Source of the DNA: Leucaena leucocephala
Taxonomy: Eukaryota > Streptophyta > Magnoliopsida > Fabales > Fabaceae
DNA length: 64,000 nt
NCBI GenBank assembly: GCA_037074615.1
Contig: CM073519.1
Span: forward strand, 24,325,001-24,389,000
Direction: 5' to 3'
Numbering within the stretch: the stretch's first letter is position 1; each line of letters starts with the position of its first letter. Positions 1 to 9,617 of the stretch are shown here, in pieces. The notes under the pieces were generated by a model that had not been told where the DNA came from, ran no database searches, and saw only the letters and a program-made list of their open reading frames with translations. The translations under genes were made by a program, and so were the position numbers.

Positions 1-70
1 TAGGGTTAGCTCCTATACACATAGGGTTAAAACTAGTAATTAATTTGAGCGCTAACGACAAGCGACATCA
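1..70 (+). repeat. 3' end of the 5' LTR, Athila-like element (left copy)
   Basis: The stretch ends in CA at 70, five bases before a perfect tRNA-Asp primer-binding site, which is where a 5' LTR should end. The rest of this LTR lies left of the window. I did not find a second copy of these 70 bases downstream, so the matching 3' LTR is either missing or cut off. Confidence 0.7.
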
Positions 71-75
71 AATTT

Positions 76-93
76 TGGCGCCGTTGCCGGGGA
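76..93 (+). other. Primer-binding site, tRNA-Asp type
   Basis: TGGCGCCGTTGCCGGGGA is an exact 18-base complement of the 3' end of plant tRNA-Asp(GUC) including CCA, as I recall that tRNA. Minus-strand DNA synthesis of the element would start here. A tRNA-Asp PBS is usual in Athila and Tat type Ty3/gypsy elements. Confidence 0.9.
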
Positions 94-176
94 GTCAATT
101 CCCTTGGTTCTTGATTTCTTTTTGTGAATTTTTTTAATTATTCATATTTTCTTTGTTTCCTTATCTAAATCATATT

Positions 177-1088
177 ATGTCTTGGTTTAACAATCATAAT
201 CAATATAATCCTAATCTAATAATGTAGTCCCAATCTTTTACATGTTATAATATTTCAAGGGATAAGACAAGAGCACAAATATCATCCTTTGCACAAAATA
301 TTCATGAATCTTTTGTTGAATATTGGGATCGATTCTAATACATCCTGCACGAGTACCTGCATCACCAAATACCTGATGAATACCTCATACTATACTTCTA
401 CAGGGGATTGAAAGAGCAGGACCAAAAAATAATAGATGGTGTAACGGGAGGAGACTTGTTGGACTTAAATGTAGACGGGGCTTGGGAATTTCTTAGATCA
501 TTTGTCATGAGTAACCAACAATAAATGGCTCAATTACCACCTTAACTATATCATGAACCGTCCTCCCCAACACATAAACCCTACTTTGAGCCTCCATTTA
601 CTAGATATGTTCTAATCCAAGACCCTTCTAACAAGTATGATGATATGACATTAGTTCTTAAAAGTATATCAGATATGACCTCTGCTGTCACAGGTGTAAC
701 TTCTCAACTCTCAAACTTGTCATCCCGATTTGATATAGAGAAATCTAGTACGGATGCCAAACTTGACAAGCTAGCCTCAGGTTGTGCTACCTTAGATAGT
801 AAGTATGATAATCTATCAACTTGTGTGACTCAATTGGCTAACTCTCTAAATGAGCAACAAGCGAAGAATGGAGGGATCATCCCTTCTAATACTGTCATCA
901 ATCCTGGATCCTTAGATACTATCACACTGAAAGGTGACAAAAAGGTAGGATTATTAGAAAATGATGATATGACAAACACTACTGAGGATATCATTGAAGT
1001 ACTGAACACATCCATGAGCACACCACTAAAGGTATGGAAGATGTTACTGAACATATCCCTGAAGTGCCTAGGCAATCAGCAAGTTTGA
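177..1088 (+). pseudogene. gag: Gag remnant, Athila-like Ty3/gypsy element
   Basis: Gag forms the virus-like particle that packages element RNA. An ATG at 177 opens the frame, but TAG follows after 16 codons and more stops come near 335 and 520. Around 400-520 the frame reads FYRGLKEQDQKII and then AWEFLRSF, the typical retrotransposon gag core (RGL...AWE). From 645 the same frame is open to 1088 and contains a Ser/Leu-rich coiled-coil-like stretch (TSQLSNLSSRF, KLDKLASG), then GSLDTITLKGDKK, which matches the 'TLRSGK' region before protease in this clade. The last 90 bases overlap the protease frame, which is shifted by -1. I see no clear slippery heptamer, so a simple indel is the likelier cause. 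It is a dead copy. Confidence 0.8.
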
Positions 1089-2083
1089 AAGAGAAAGAAC
1101 TATTCAAGAAAGATGAGGCTACTCAAGTAGAGACTCCCACAACCATCAGTAAAGAGGTAAGTATTCCTTTTCCTAAATCTTATGCAATGAGTAAGAGAAC
1201 TGCTAATAAAGAACAGGACAAGGAGATTTATGACTTGTTTAGCAAACTTGAGGTAAATATTCCATTATTAGAATTACTTAAAGGCATGCCTAGAGTTGCT
1301 AAATTTATCAAAGACCTGTGTACCCATAAACATCGGTTTAGCCCAAATGAAAGAGTCCAAGTTTCTTCTAATGTCTCTACCCTTTTTAAACCTAAACTTC
1401 TAATTAAATGCCAAGATCCAGTGGCTTTTATAATTCCTTGTACTATTAGGAAAATACATATTAATAAGGCTTTATTAGATCAAGGAATAGCTATTAATGT
1501 TATGCCTACAATTCATGATGATGAAAATGAGGGTGCTAGTAAGGATGCGGTGTTATCATGTGATTTGCCACTCGATAAAGAAATAATTACTGATGATTAT
1601 ATTTCAATTTCTCATGTTGAAGTTAAGGGTCTTACTAAAGGAAATCTTATTGATTGTATTGGATGTGAGAAATACTTGTGTTCTTATATGTCTTATAGAG
1701 TTCTCACATCTGGTGTTTTGATTACTAATATTGCAAGCTTGATGGCTTTTCATGGTTTCAAGTACTTTGATTCTTGTCCCATACTTGGAGTTGGAAAAGG
1801 TGCTGCTTGTGGTTTGTTGAATTTCTTGCAGGAATCTCACTTAGGAGGATTTTATGGTGATCACCATACTCCCTATATTGTGGCGCCTCCACAAATTGAC
1901 CCTGAGCCACCACCCCAAATATTTAGAGAAAGCTATGTAGAGAAGGTTCACTTACATAAAAGCATGTTCCTCATCATAGATGAGAATTTCAATTTTAAGA
2001 CCCTTAAGCGTCATAAAGGCACCAAGTTGTCTCTTGCCTTATCTTATTCTTCTAAATATCCTGGGCTTTATTATTTGAGATAA
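1034..2083 (+). CDS. 349-codon ORF: gag end, degenerate aspartic protease, unrecognised tail
   Basis: This is the longest open frame in the window. Residues about 45-100 read IPFPKSYAMSKR, KLEVNIPLLELLKGMP and FIKDL, the conserved segment just before protease in Athila-like elements. Residues about 125-160 read FIIPCTIRKIHINKALLDQG and then INVMP, the protease core, but the usual D-L/S/T-G is DQG. The minus-strand element at 62376-62937 has the same KLEVN, FIKEL and PNERVQ blocks, so the two are relatives. From about residue 160 to 349 I recognise nothing: no RT, RNase H or integrase motif. A Pro-rich patch (VAPPQIDPEPPP) lies near residue 283. The stop is followed at once by GTGTGGGGGAGGG. 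The frame is open upstream of the ATG to 998, so this start is not certain. It may be a pol-deleted non-autonomous derivative or a fusion with captured sequence. Confidence 0.55.
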   Translation: MEDVTEHIPEVPRQSASLKEKELFKKDEATQVETPTTISKEVSIPFPKSYAMSKRTANKEQDKEIYDLFSKLEVNIPLLELLKGMPRVAKFIKDLCTHKHRFSPNERVQVSSNVSTLFKPKLLIKCQDPVAFIIPCTIRKIHINKALLDQGIAINVMPTIHDDENEGASKDAVLSCDLPLDKEIITDDYISISHVEVKGLTKGNLIDCIGCEKYLCSYMSYRVLTSGVLITNIASLMAFHGFKYFDSCPILGVGKGAACGLLNFLQESHLGGFYGDHHTPYIVAPPQIDPEPPPQIFRESYVEKVHLHKSMFLIIDENFNFKTLKRHKGTKLSLALSYSSKYPGLYYLR

Positions 2084-2312
2084 GTGTGGGGGAGGGACAA
2101 TACCAGTAGTAAAAGGTAGATTTATTGCTTTATGTCTTTTAACAATTTTCTAGAATAGGTTGCATTTTAAAGATTTCTTAGTTTTATGTTAGTTTTTCTT
2201 TGAATAAAATATCCTCTTTTAGCACATGACTCTTTAACCATCTCCCTGCTCCCTCTGATATATGCCTTAATGCTGCGTTGAGGACAACGTATGATTTAAG
2301 TATGGGGGAGAG
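2081..2312 (+). other. Two polypurine-tract-like sites after the Athila coding region
   Basis: AAGTGTGGGGGAGGGA starts at 2083-2084 and a second tract, AAGTATGGGGGAGAG, ends near 2313 after 'TTGAGGACAACGTATGATTT'. This 'gaggacaa...aagtgtggggga' block is typical of the end of Athila and Tat coding regions. The minus-strand relative has the same paired layout (55576-55620 and 50736-50757), so the tracts here may mark the pol end rather than the 3' LTR edge. Confidence 0.55.
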
Positions 2313-3264
2313 AATGAATTTTATTGATTGTCTGAAAGCTCTTGAAAATGCCTATTTTTCAAAAATTTTCCACACTTATACTTCTGAACACTCATATTTC
2401 AAATTAAAATATCATCTTGATTACACTGATACAAGTATGAATCTTTCAATTTTATTGTTGATTGTGATAGTTCAGTTAATTAATATTCTAAGAGTTATCC
2501 TAGAAATATATAATGTAATGCATTGAGAACTGTTGAAGTCTTCAGTGAGGCTCTGTGAATAGAAATGAAGACAAATAACCATGTTGGAAGAATTCTCGGC
2601 CTTAAATTCCTAAATTGAGTGAGTACCTCCTATACTAGTTTCTCTTCAGAAATTGTCTTAGTTCTTTTATCTATTGTCTAACTCATGTGCAATTCTTTAA
2701 AATGATTAAGGCCATCATATTCTAAACCTTTTTTATCCCAAACACAAGCCCATTACATATTATATCCCTAGTCACCCCCTTTGAGCCCATCACTTTTCTT
2801 TTTCCATCATAGAAAGTCATATATGCATCAACATCTTCTTGAAATAAAATTTTTATTCATGTCAAAAAATCATTATTATTGAAATATTGTGTTATATCTT
2901 TTATATATAAGGTACCAAAAAAATGAAAAAGAAAAAAAAACAAAGACAAGAGAAAAAGAGAGAGAGAGAAAAGAGAAATAAAGAAGGCACTATTATCACA
3001 TCTTATTAGCACAATTATTACCTATACATCTCTTATGACATGAATTCATGATATACATTCATTATTACATGCATATACTACTTTCCATTCTTCATATTCC
3101 ATTTCACGTGGCCTATTTCCAATATTACAAGCTTATAAAGTCCTCTTGATTAAAGAATGCACATGTAACTGACGATGGAGACTTAAAACTTTTACAAGCC
3201 TATGGTAGGGTCTAGTATAAGCAGGATTGAGTGAAAGAACCCATAAAAGGTGAGATTAGTGGAA
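2313..3264 (+). other. Non-coding 3' region of the Athila-like element, with a purine-rich tract
   Basis: No coding signal. The stretch is AT-rich with a low-complexity purine run at 2917-2988 (A-rich, then GA repeats). A matching pyrimidine run sits at 51297-51358 in the minus-strand relative, so I read this as the region between the internal and LTR-proximal polypurine tracts. No 3' LTR follows; the sequence passes into A2 LTR somewhere between about 3230 and 3330. Confidence 0.5.
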
Positions 3265-3445
3265 TGAATATATCCCTGAGTGCGCTCTCTTCTATCCTAT
3301 TGAGGCCGAAACTGCCGAAACTGCACTCAATTCTTTCAAAAATTCTCATTTTGATTCCAATGCTTCCCATACTTGTTTCTCTACTTTATCCCACACAATT
3401 TTTCATTTTAAAACCATTGGAAGCATCAAAATCATGGAATTGCAA

Positions 3446-3471
3446 TTACTGTTCATGCGTGTGAACAGTAA
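3446..3471. other. Conserved 10-bp-arm hairpin in A2 LTRs
   Basis: TTACTGTTCA, a 6-base loop, then TGAACAGTAA: perfect arms. Other A2 copies have at least 8-bp arms at 22930-22951, 42003-42024, 44589-44610, 48657-48678 and 60500-60521, always with a 6-base loop. The copy at 22930 carries paired changes in both arms. Confidence 0.75.
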
Positions 3472-3889
3472 CAGAGAAGGGTTTCAAAAACAACAACCAT
3501 GGAATTTCAATGCTTTCAAGGTTCAAAACCTTTCCAATCCTACACAAAATCATCATCTAAATTCAATGGAAGCCTTAAATCATTGAAATTCAATTTCCTT
3601 CCCTCATGAACAGTACAGACTGAACAGGGCACACCATGGCAAAGTGAAGAATATCAATATGATTCAACAAGCAACCACTTAGCACCTTCCATTAGAGAAA
3701 ACTCAACTTTTCCCCCATGAAAACCCTAAGTTCAAGCTCCCAAATCAAAGGAAGAGATTGCTTACCTTTAATCTCTAGCTTGCTTGAACTTTGGAACCTT
3801 GAATCTTCTTTGTCTTGGCTTGAGTTTCCATTTTGAAAGAGTTTCCCCAAGGGTTCTTTTCTCATGGTTTGGCTGTAGAATTGAGGGGA

Positions 3890-3897
3890 TATTTATA
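3890..3897 (-). promoter_or_regulatory. TATA box of the truncated A2 LTR
   Basis: TATAAATA read on the minus strand, about 1.43 kb from the LTR start, farther than in intact A2 copies (about 1.33 kb), which suggests small insertions in this U3. Confidence 0.6.
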
Positions 3898-5332
3898 GAA
3901 AAATTCCATGGAAAATTTATGGCCAAGATCACTTTGTACACTATTTGATCTAATGGCTCATATTTGTTCTTACATCAAGCTTACTCTCCAAGCCAACTTG
4001 AGATAAATCCACATGACAAAAATCTTCTCCCCCCCTTGTCTTGGTTGCCAACTGTGTGGGTGTGTGGGTCCCACCATGTGCAAGCCATAATTAACACTTT
4101 ATCCCTTTTTTTTCTTTTCAAAAGTTCATAAATTATTCATTATTGGACTTGGCCTCCAATACAACTCTTGGGACTTAATACGCTTCCCTAGCACACACTT
4201 TTGGGCTTCCATAGGCCTTCCTTGGGTCCAATAGCCAATTGGCACAAATCCCAAGGTACTTTTCTTATACCGATACTCTTAAAATATCTTAATTTTGAAA
4301 TAAATGCTAGACACCTCTTTTAATGGTTCTAATATTTTTAGAAATTCATTCTAATATAAAATGAATTCCCTGTAAAGTCTCATAATTTTCTGAGAGCCAG
4401 AAGCCTTGATAAAAATTTCCTACATTTCCTTTAACCCTTTATCGGTGTCCGATTTTACTTTCATTTCTCAAAGGGCATTATCATTTTTTCAAACATCATC
4501 AGAGTATTTACTGGCTCTAATTAATCATCTTTATACCATCTTACATGTTTTTGGCCTGTCCAGAATGACCAGAATACCCTTTATCCATCACTGGTACAAT
4601 AGGGGCATTTTCATAATTTCGCACTTTTCCTGGACTGCTCTGGACTCTAGCCCACATAACTGTCTCACTACTTTATTGGGCTCGTTATGGCACCATTGGG
4701 CCTAGGTATAGGCTCATTAGCCTCATTACCTTTCTGGCATAGTTCACAACAAATCTCACCCGATCCTATTTATCGGGTACTTTATTTCACCGTAAAATCC
4801 CGTAAGGCTTCTGCAGTATTCCTTTTATGACTCTGTTAATTTTATAAATTCTTATATTCAATATGGGAATTTCCTATAATATCCCATCTGATTCTAATGT
4901 CTGAAGAATACTGTAATAATTTGTCTGACTTCATAAATTTATATAAATTAATCGGGACCTCAAATCAAAATTATGTGTTACGTTAAACTGACCCAAATAA
5001 TTATGTCTATCTACTGGTAAAATTTGAGTCTGATTTGATTTCAGGCATTTTGGCCTGTTTTGGCTAAACTTTTTCATAATTACATTTAGGTCCCTAACTT
5101 TTTACTTAATTATATTTAGGTCCCTAAACTTTTGGAAATTACCACTTTTGGCCCAACATTTATTTCTACTTTAACTTTTGACCTTTAACCTTTTCCAATT
5201 TTTGTTTAGGTCCTTCTCTTTCTTCAAGACTTATCTAACATTTATTATTTCTTCTTATCTTCGTCATAATCCTTTCGAAACCTCTTTCCACTATCAGTAT
5301 TATACAGATAGGGAAAAATTTAGGATATGACA

Positions 5333-5812
5333 AGTTGCATACATTGTATGGTTTTTGTTTGCTACTGAGATTTTCCTTGAAATCTCACCCCCTTCCATGT
5401 AATCCTAATCCCATAGGTATGTTAGAAGAGGACTAATGAAGCATGAAGAAAAGCTGGGGATTGGATAGTGCAAATGTTGGGACCAAAGTGCTGAAATCAG
5501 GGAAAAACATATGATGAACAGTAAACTTTGGACATTTACTGACATTGACCTGGTCAATTCGTGGTTAACAAGTTATTTTTCCCTGAAAGATAATTAAGTT
5601 AGCTTCGTGTAGCAATTTGAACCATTTTGTTTTGATTTTTCTAGAATTAGTTATGATTTTTCAAAGTCAGGTCATTTCTCTAGAATTTACACAGTTAATA
5701 GTACTCGCTAAGAGTAAAATTCTAAATTGAGTAATTTGACTTCAATAGCCTTAAAAGTGGTTCCATATGCTACCATTTGGTCCCTAAGATGTTTAAAAAT
5801 GAGGATGTTTCA
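5333..5812 (+). repeat. 3' part of the 5' LTR, family B element
   Basis: It matches the end of the family B 3' LTR (about 11280-11763), including the hairpin at 5367-5386 and the block from 'gtaaaattctaaattgag' to GAGGATGTTTCA at 5812. The left part of this LTR is missing because the A2 LTR and the Athila element lie there. It is followed four bases later by a PBS. Confidence 0.8.
5367..5386. other. Conserved GAGATT(T/C)...(A/G)AATCTC hairpin in LTR families A1, A2 and B
   Basis: GAGATTT and AAATCTC arms around a short loop. Equivalent stems sit at 10044-10063, 41262-41279, 43884-43901, 49402-49419, 53242-53260 and 59770-59787, with weaker ones at 11319-11337, 21652-21670, 30437-30455 and 38849-38868. 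C:G in some copies is T:A in others at the innermost stem pair. Confidence 0.7.
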
Positions 5813-5815
5813 TTT

Positions 5816-5828
5816 TGGTATCAAAGTA
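5816..5828 (+). other. Primer-binding site, initiator tRNA-Met type (degenerate)
   Basis: TGGTATCAAAGTA compares with TGGTATCAGAGCC expected for plant initiator tRNA-Met. It begins three bases after the LTR end at 5812. Confidence 0.75.
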
Positions 5829-6012
5829 GAGGATTCTAACTCAGAGCAGAAGGTTCTGGTACAGAATTGAGAGGGTTCTAGTACAAGAGCAGAGGATTCT
5901 GGCTTAGAGCATAAGGTTATGGTACAGAATCAAGAGGGTTCTAGTATAGAGCAAAGGGTTCTAGCACAAAGCATAAGATTATGGCATAGAATAAAAGGTT
6001 CTGGCTCAGTGA
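5816..6012 (+). repeat. Run of about nine PBS-like 21-22 bp units
   Basis: After the PBS, units such as 'agaaggttctggtacagaat' and 'agagggttctagtataga' repeat with a period of 21-22 bases to about 6012. Each resembles the PBS plus the bases after it (TGGTAtcaaagtAGAGGaTTC). The same array is partly present at 63760-63830. Confidence 0.7.
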
Positions 6013-8456
6013 TGCTTTGGTATAATTAGAGATTTAAACTAAGAAGTTCTCCCCCTAGTATAAAATCTGGGGATGATGTTCACTACTTAGAGACAGTGAC
6101 ACCCAGTTAGATAGAATAGTACCCCATACCTTACAGCTTTACGGAGTAATCCTCAAGGAATTAGTTAGTCTTAGTCAGCCGTTACCGCCGAGGTCTCGTA
6201 TTTCTTAGCACGATGTGGCTGGACTAAGTAGGATAACGTATGGGGAGCAGTTTCCTCTATGGATAGAGACAGAAGCTGACCAATCCTAGGTAAAGGGAAG
6301 CTGACATACGTTATAGTGACGATGATAATAAAGGTACTAACCTAGTTGAAGTTAATCAACTAAATGATTGGTATAAAGCATAATCAAGGTAGATAGTACA
6401 AAGTACTAAGATATGAAAGATTAGTTTAAGACAATATTTAGAAGTAGATCCTCTGTAAGAGTATATCTATATTATGAAAGAATTAAAGTCAGATTGGAGA
6501 CTTACCTAGGAATGATCCTAGCACATGGCCTAAAAGTTACAGACAAGATAGTTAATAGATAGAAAGCTGATATTCCTAAGACAGAGGAACTACAGTCTAG
6601 TCCATAGTAGACTAAGACTGATAGAAATAAAGAGTTAAGAGATAGTTGAAAATTGAATGATTAAGAAGTTACTCACAGATTGAATTCTGTGTTACAAAGA
6701 AAGAAGTTTATAATGTTTAAAGAGAGAAAGGTAGCCACAGTGTCAAAGATAAAGAGACTCCCCAAAGTAAGATAGAGTAATGAAGGGTTGAGTCTATACC
6801 ATAGTAAGAGGGTAATGTGGCAACCTAAGTTAAATAAGTAGTTATTTCAGGTTCCGAAATGAATGTTTGGAATCTAGAAAATGATGTTACAGAGGAAAGA
6901 ATACTTTAAAGTTTATTGTAGTGTACTTATGATGGATGGTTGAGCAAATTTATGTGATGATATGGCTTATGTTGCCATAAGTTATGATGAGAAGTTGCAT
7001 CTCCTTGCAGTTGTCATATGATGACATGCATATTAGAGTATGCTATGAATACTCCCCTCATGCAGTACATGTAGGGTAGAGTTTATGATGAGATAAGAAA
7101 GTTATGTTGCTCCCATACCATACGACATGCAATAAGAATGTACCCAAGATGATAGATTGTCTCAGTAAGTGAAACAGTTGTTACAGTATGATTGGGGTTA
7201 CTCAGGTATTTCTACAGACTTGTGAATACAATACTTAGGGCCATTTATTATGTTAGGGTTACAACAAGTACCAAGAAGGTGTAGTGCTATAATCCTATCA
7301 AAAGAAATGGTATAAAAAAATGAGCAAAAGATAACAGTAAAGAGATTGTTCTCATAACACTCTTCAGATAAGAGTTGGATATGAAATTGATGGCTCTCAT
7401 ATAGAGCTAGATTCATATGAGTTCATATCACTTTTCAGATAAGAGTTAGATCTGAGCATTGTTCAAATGGCTCGTAGTTAGAGCACAGATTGAATGAGAA
7501 GTTATGATGAGGCTATAGCAACTGAATGTAATGGCAGGTGGTTATACCATAATTGGTAAGCCACAACAGAGTAAGAAATATGAGAAGGAACTCCTGAGTA
7601 AGAAGGAGAATAAGTAAAGTCTTGGTAAATAATATGGGCTACAGAATATATTTTAAAATTTTTTATTGAGTTATCAACAAGTGGAAGTAGTGAACCTAAT
7701 AACTTAGTCTGTTAGTTTGAGATCTTTCAGAGATGATGATATAGTACAATAGAATCATAGAGGATTCTGGAGGGTCACAGTTATATCCTAATAGCTTCAG
7801 AGTCACAGTTAGATTATGAAGAGGCTTACAGTTGATCGCAGTTAGATCCCGAGGTCACAGTTAGACCTAGCCTAAGGAAAGTAATGAGCCATGAAGAAAT
7901 GAGAACAATATAGTATCTCTCGGGGAAGATGAGTACTAAAGACGAAGTTAAGGTAAGGAGCTTCACTAGTTGATTAACTCCTCCAGAAAACTTACTTATA
8001 ATGATTTTCCTCAAATAGCCTATATTATATACAGACTAAACTTAGTTTTCCTTAAATGAAGATGGAGTCAAAATTCAAGTCTGAGTGCTGATATTCAAAA
8101 GTTTTTGCAGAAGTATGCCTAAGGAATAGAGAAGAGAACCCCATATGTTGTGAGAATGGAAAAGTATGAATAGATAAATCCTTCAGATAAGGATAAAGAA
8201 GCTAAAAGGTTAGCAAGACCCAGGGAAGAGGGTCTAAGATAAAGTAAAGATAGAACACAGTTATATGAGAAAGGGTGTAAATGCCATAAAAGTTTGGCAT
8301 AGATACACAAAGTTATGTAAGATAATAAGAAAAGTTAAGAAAAGCTAGAAAAGTCAAGAAATTATTATGAAAAGAAAGGGACATTCTCCCAGAAAAATTT
8401 TTCATCAAGGAATGAATAGAGGTTTAACCCTAAAATTTCGATGACGAAATTTATTT

Positions 8457-8471
8457 TAAGGGGAGGAGAAA
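8457..8471 (+). other. Polypurine tract before the family B 3' LTR
   Basis: AAGGGGAGGAGAAA directly abuts TGTCATATCCC at 8472. It would prime plus-strand DNA synthesis. Confidence 0.8.
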
Positions 8472-9233
8472 TGTCATATCCCAATTTTTAGGCATAGAAG
8501 CCTAGTATGTAGCCTGAAAAAGGTAGGCTACTAGACCCTATTATGCAGTAGTTCCATAAGTATATAGATGATGTTCAGGGACTAAACTGCAAGAAAGTGA
8601 AAATTTTGGGAAAATAGTGAAAGTCCCTGTGGGCATAAAGAAGTAAGAAGTGTTTATTGGGAACCGAGCCACCAGAGTGCTTGGACTTGGTTAGAAACCC
8701 AAGATGACATTTAAAGGCCTAAAAACGTAGGCCCAGTAGTTATAGGAGTTTGAGAGGCATTAAAATAATATTTTAGTGCTTTACTACAAAGTAAAGTTAC
8801 CTGGTTAAGGATAAAACTGGGAAAAGTCATCATATATGACTTTAGACCATGAGGTGGCATGAAAGGTGTCCTCATGGGATCCACAAGGTGACACATGGCA
8901 TTATTATAGGAAAATAAGAAAAGTTAATGACACATGTCATGAGATTAGAAAAAGGGGAAAAAGTAAAAAGGGACACGTGGCACAATCTCGGCTGCTCATT
9001 CCAGGAAAAGACTGGAATTCTCTAGAAAGGCTGAGTCAGCTGGTGAGGTGTCCCAAGGGTCCCACCATTGCGCCATATACCCCCTGAGGTGTCCTTGGAT
9101 GTTGTTATATTGGTGAGTCATTGAGGAGGGTGATGTCATCGTGATGATGCAGGCGAAGCTTCTTGAGGAAGCTAAGCGATATGAGCCATTCATCGCAATT
9201 TGATCTGAGCCATTCATTCCACCTCCATCCACC

Positions 9234-9241
9234 TATAAATA
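9234..9241 (+). promoter_or_regulatory. TATA box of the family B 3' LTR
   Basis: TATAAATA followed by CCCCACTCCCC, 762 bases from the LTR start, so U3 is much shorter than in families A1 and A2. Confidence 0.7.
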
Positions 9242-9385
9242 CCCCACTCCCCTTCACTTCATTACCAAGGCCAAGCATGGCAAAACAAGAGAAAGAAGAG
9301 AGAAAGAGAGAAAGAGAGAGAAAGGAGTTCTGGTGGAGCCAGGAGCAGTCTAAGGAGTTTAGGGACTGGGCAGAGGTTAGGAATG

Positions 9386-9394
9386 AGGTAAGTA
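9386..9394 (+). promoter_or_regulatory. Possible 5' splice site in the family B leader
   Basis: GAGGTAAGTA is a near-perfect plant donor about 150 bases after the TATA box, hence inside the expected transcript. Similar AGGTAAG/AGGTAAT sites occur at the same place in A1 and A2 LTRs (for example GT at 48272 on the plus strand, and the minus-strand match near 42407). Confidence 0.4.
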
Positions 9395-9617
9395 AGTTAT
9401 TATAGTCCCTTCTCTAATAAAGTAGAGGATTTCTCTTAGTGGTTAGAATAGAGAAATATCTCTATTAATAAGGTTAGCTACAAATAGAAAGAAAGTTAGG
9501 GGAATGTCAGATTAAGGATATTACCTCAAGTTAAGTATGAGTTAAGTAGAGCTATACTGGATAATAATGGAGATATTATTATGCTATGTATAGGCTCTGA
9601 CCTATGAAAAGAAGGAA

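Larger units (their letters stand above)
3265..5332 (-). repeat. Truncated family A2 LTR
   Basis: Minus-strand LTR whose U3 end is intact (…TAGGATATGACA ending at 5332) but whose U5 end is missing; the left edge is uncertain by about 60 bases. It keeps the hairpin at 3446-3471, a TATA box and the U3 'aggtccctaa' tandem units at about 5080-5225. It cuts into the 5' LTR of the family B element. The base run after it, AGTTG, would be the target duplication, but the partner copy is lost. Confidence 0.8.
5813..8471 (+). mobile_element. Interior of the family B element, decayed and pol-less
   Basis: This 2.66 kb lies between a PBS and a PPT and has no usable reading frame. Parts at about 6400-7170 match the interior of the A2-type element at about 16100-17340 ('agagagaaaggtagcca', 'gttgcatctccttgcagttg'), so the two interiors share ancestry. 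I see no RT, integrase or chromodomain motif. The last 60 bases before the PPT resemble the chromovirus end ('gacgaaatttattttaagggg'). It is either a LARD-like non-autonomous element or one that has lost pol by deletion. Confidence 0.65.

Noticed and set aside
76..93. tRNA gene fragment
   Set aside because: Only the complement of a tRNA 3' end is present, directly after an LTR; it is a primer-binding site.
1034..1088. Programmed -1 frameshift between gag and protease of the left Athila-like copy
   Set aside because: The frames do overlap in a -1 relation, but I see no slippery heptamer and gag is already broken by stops, so a random indel is more likely.
2917..2988. Possible polypurine tract beside a 3' LTR
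   Set aside because: It is a long low-complexity A/GA run with no TG-starting LTR after it; the relative at 51297-51358 has the same run in mid-region.
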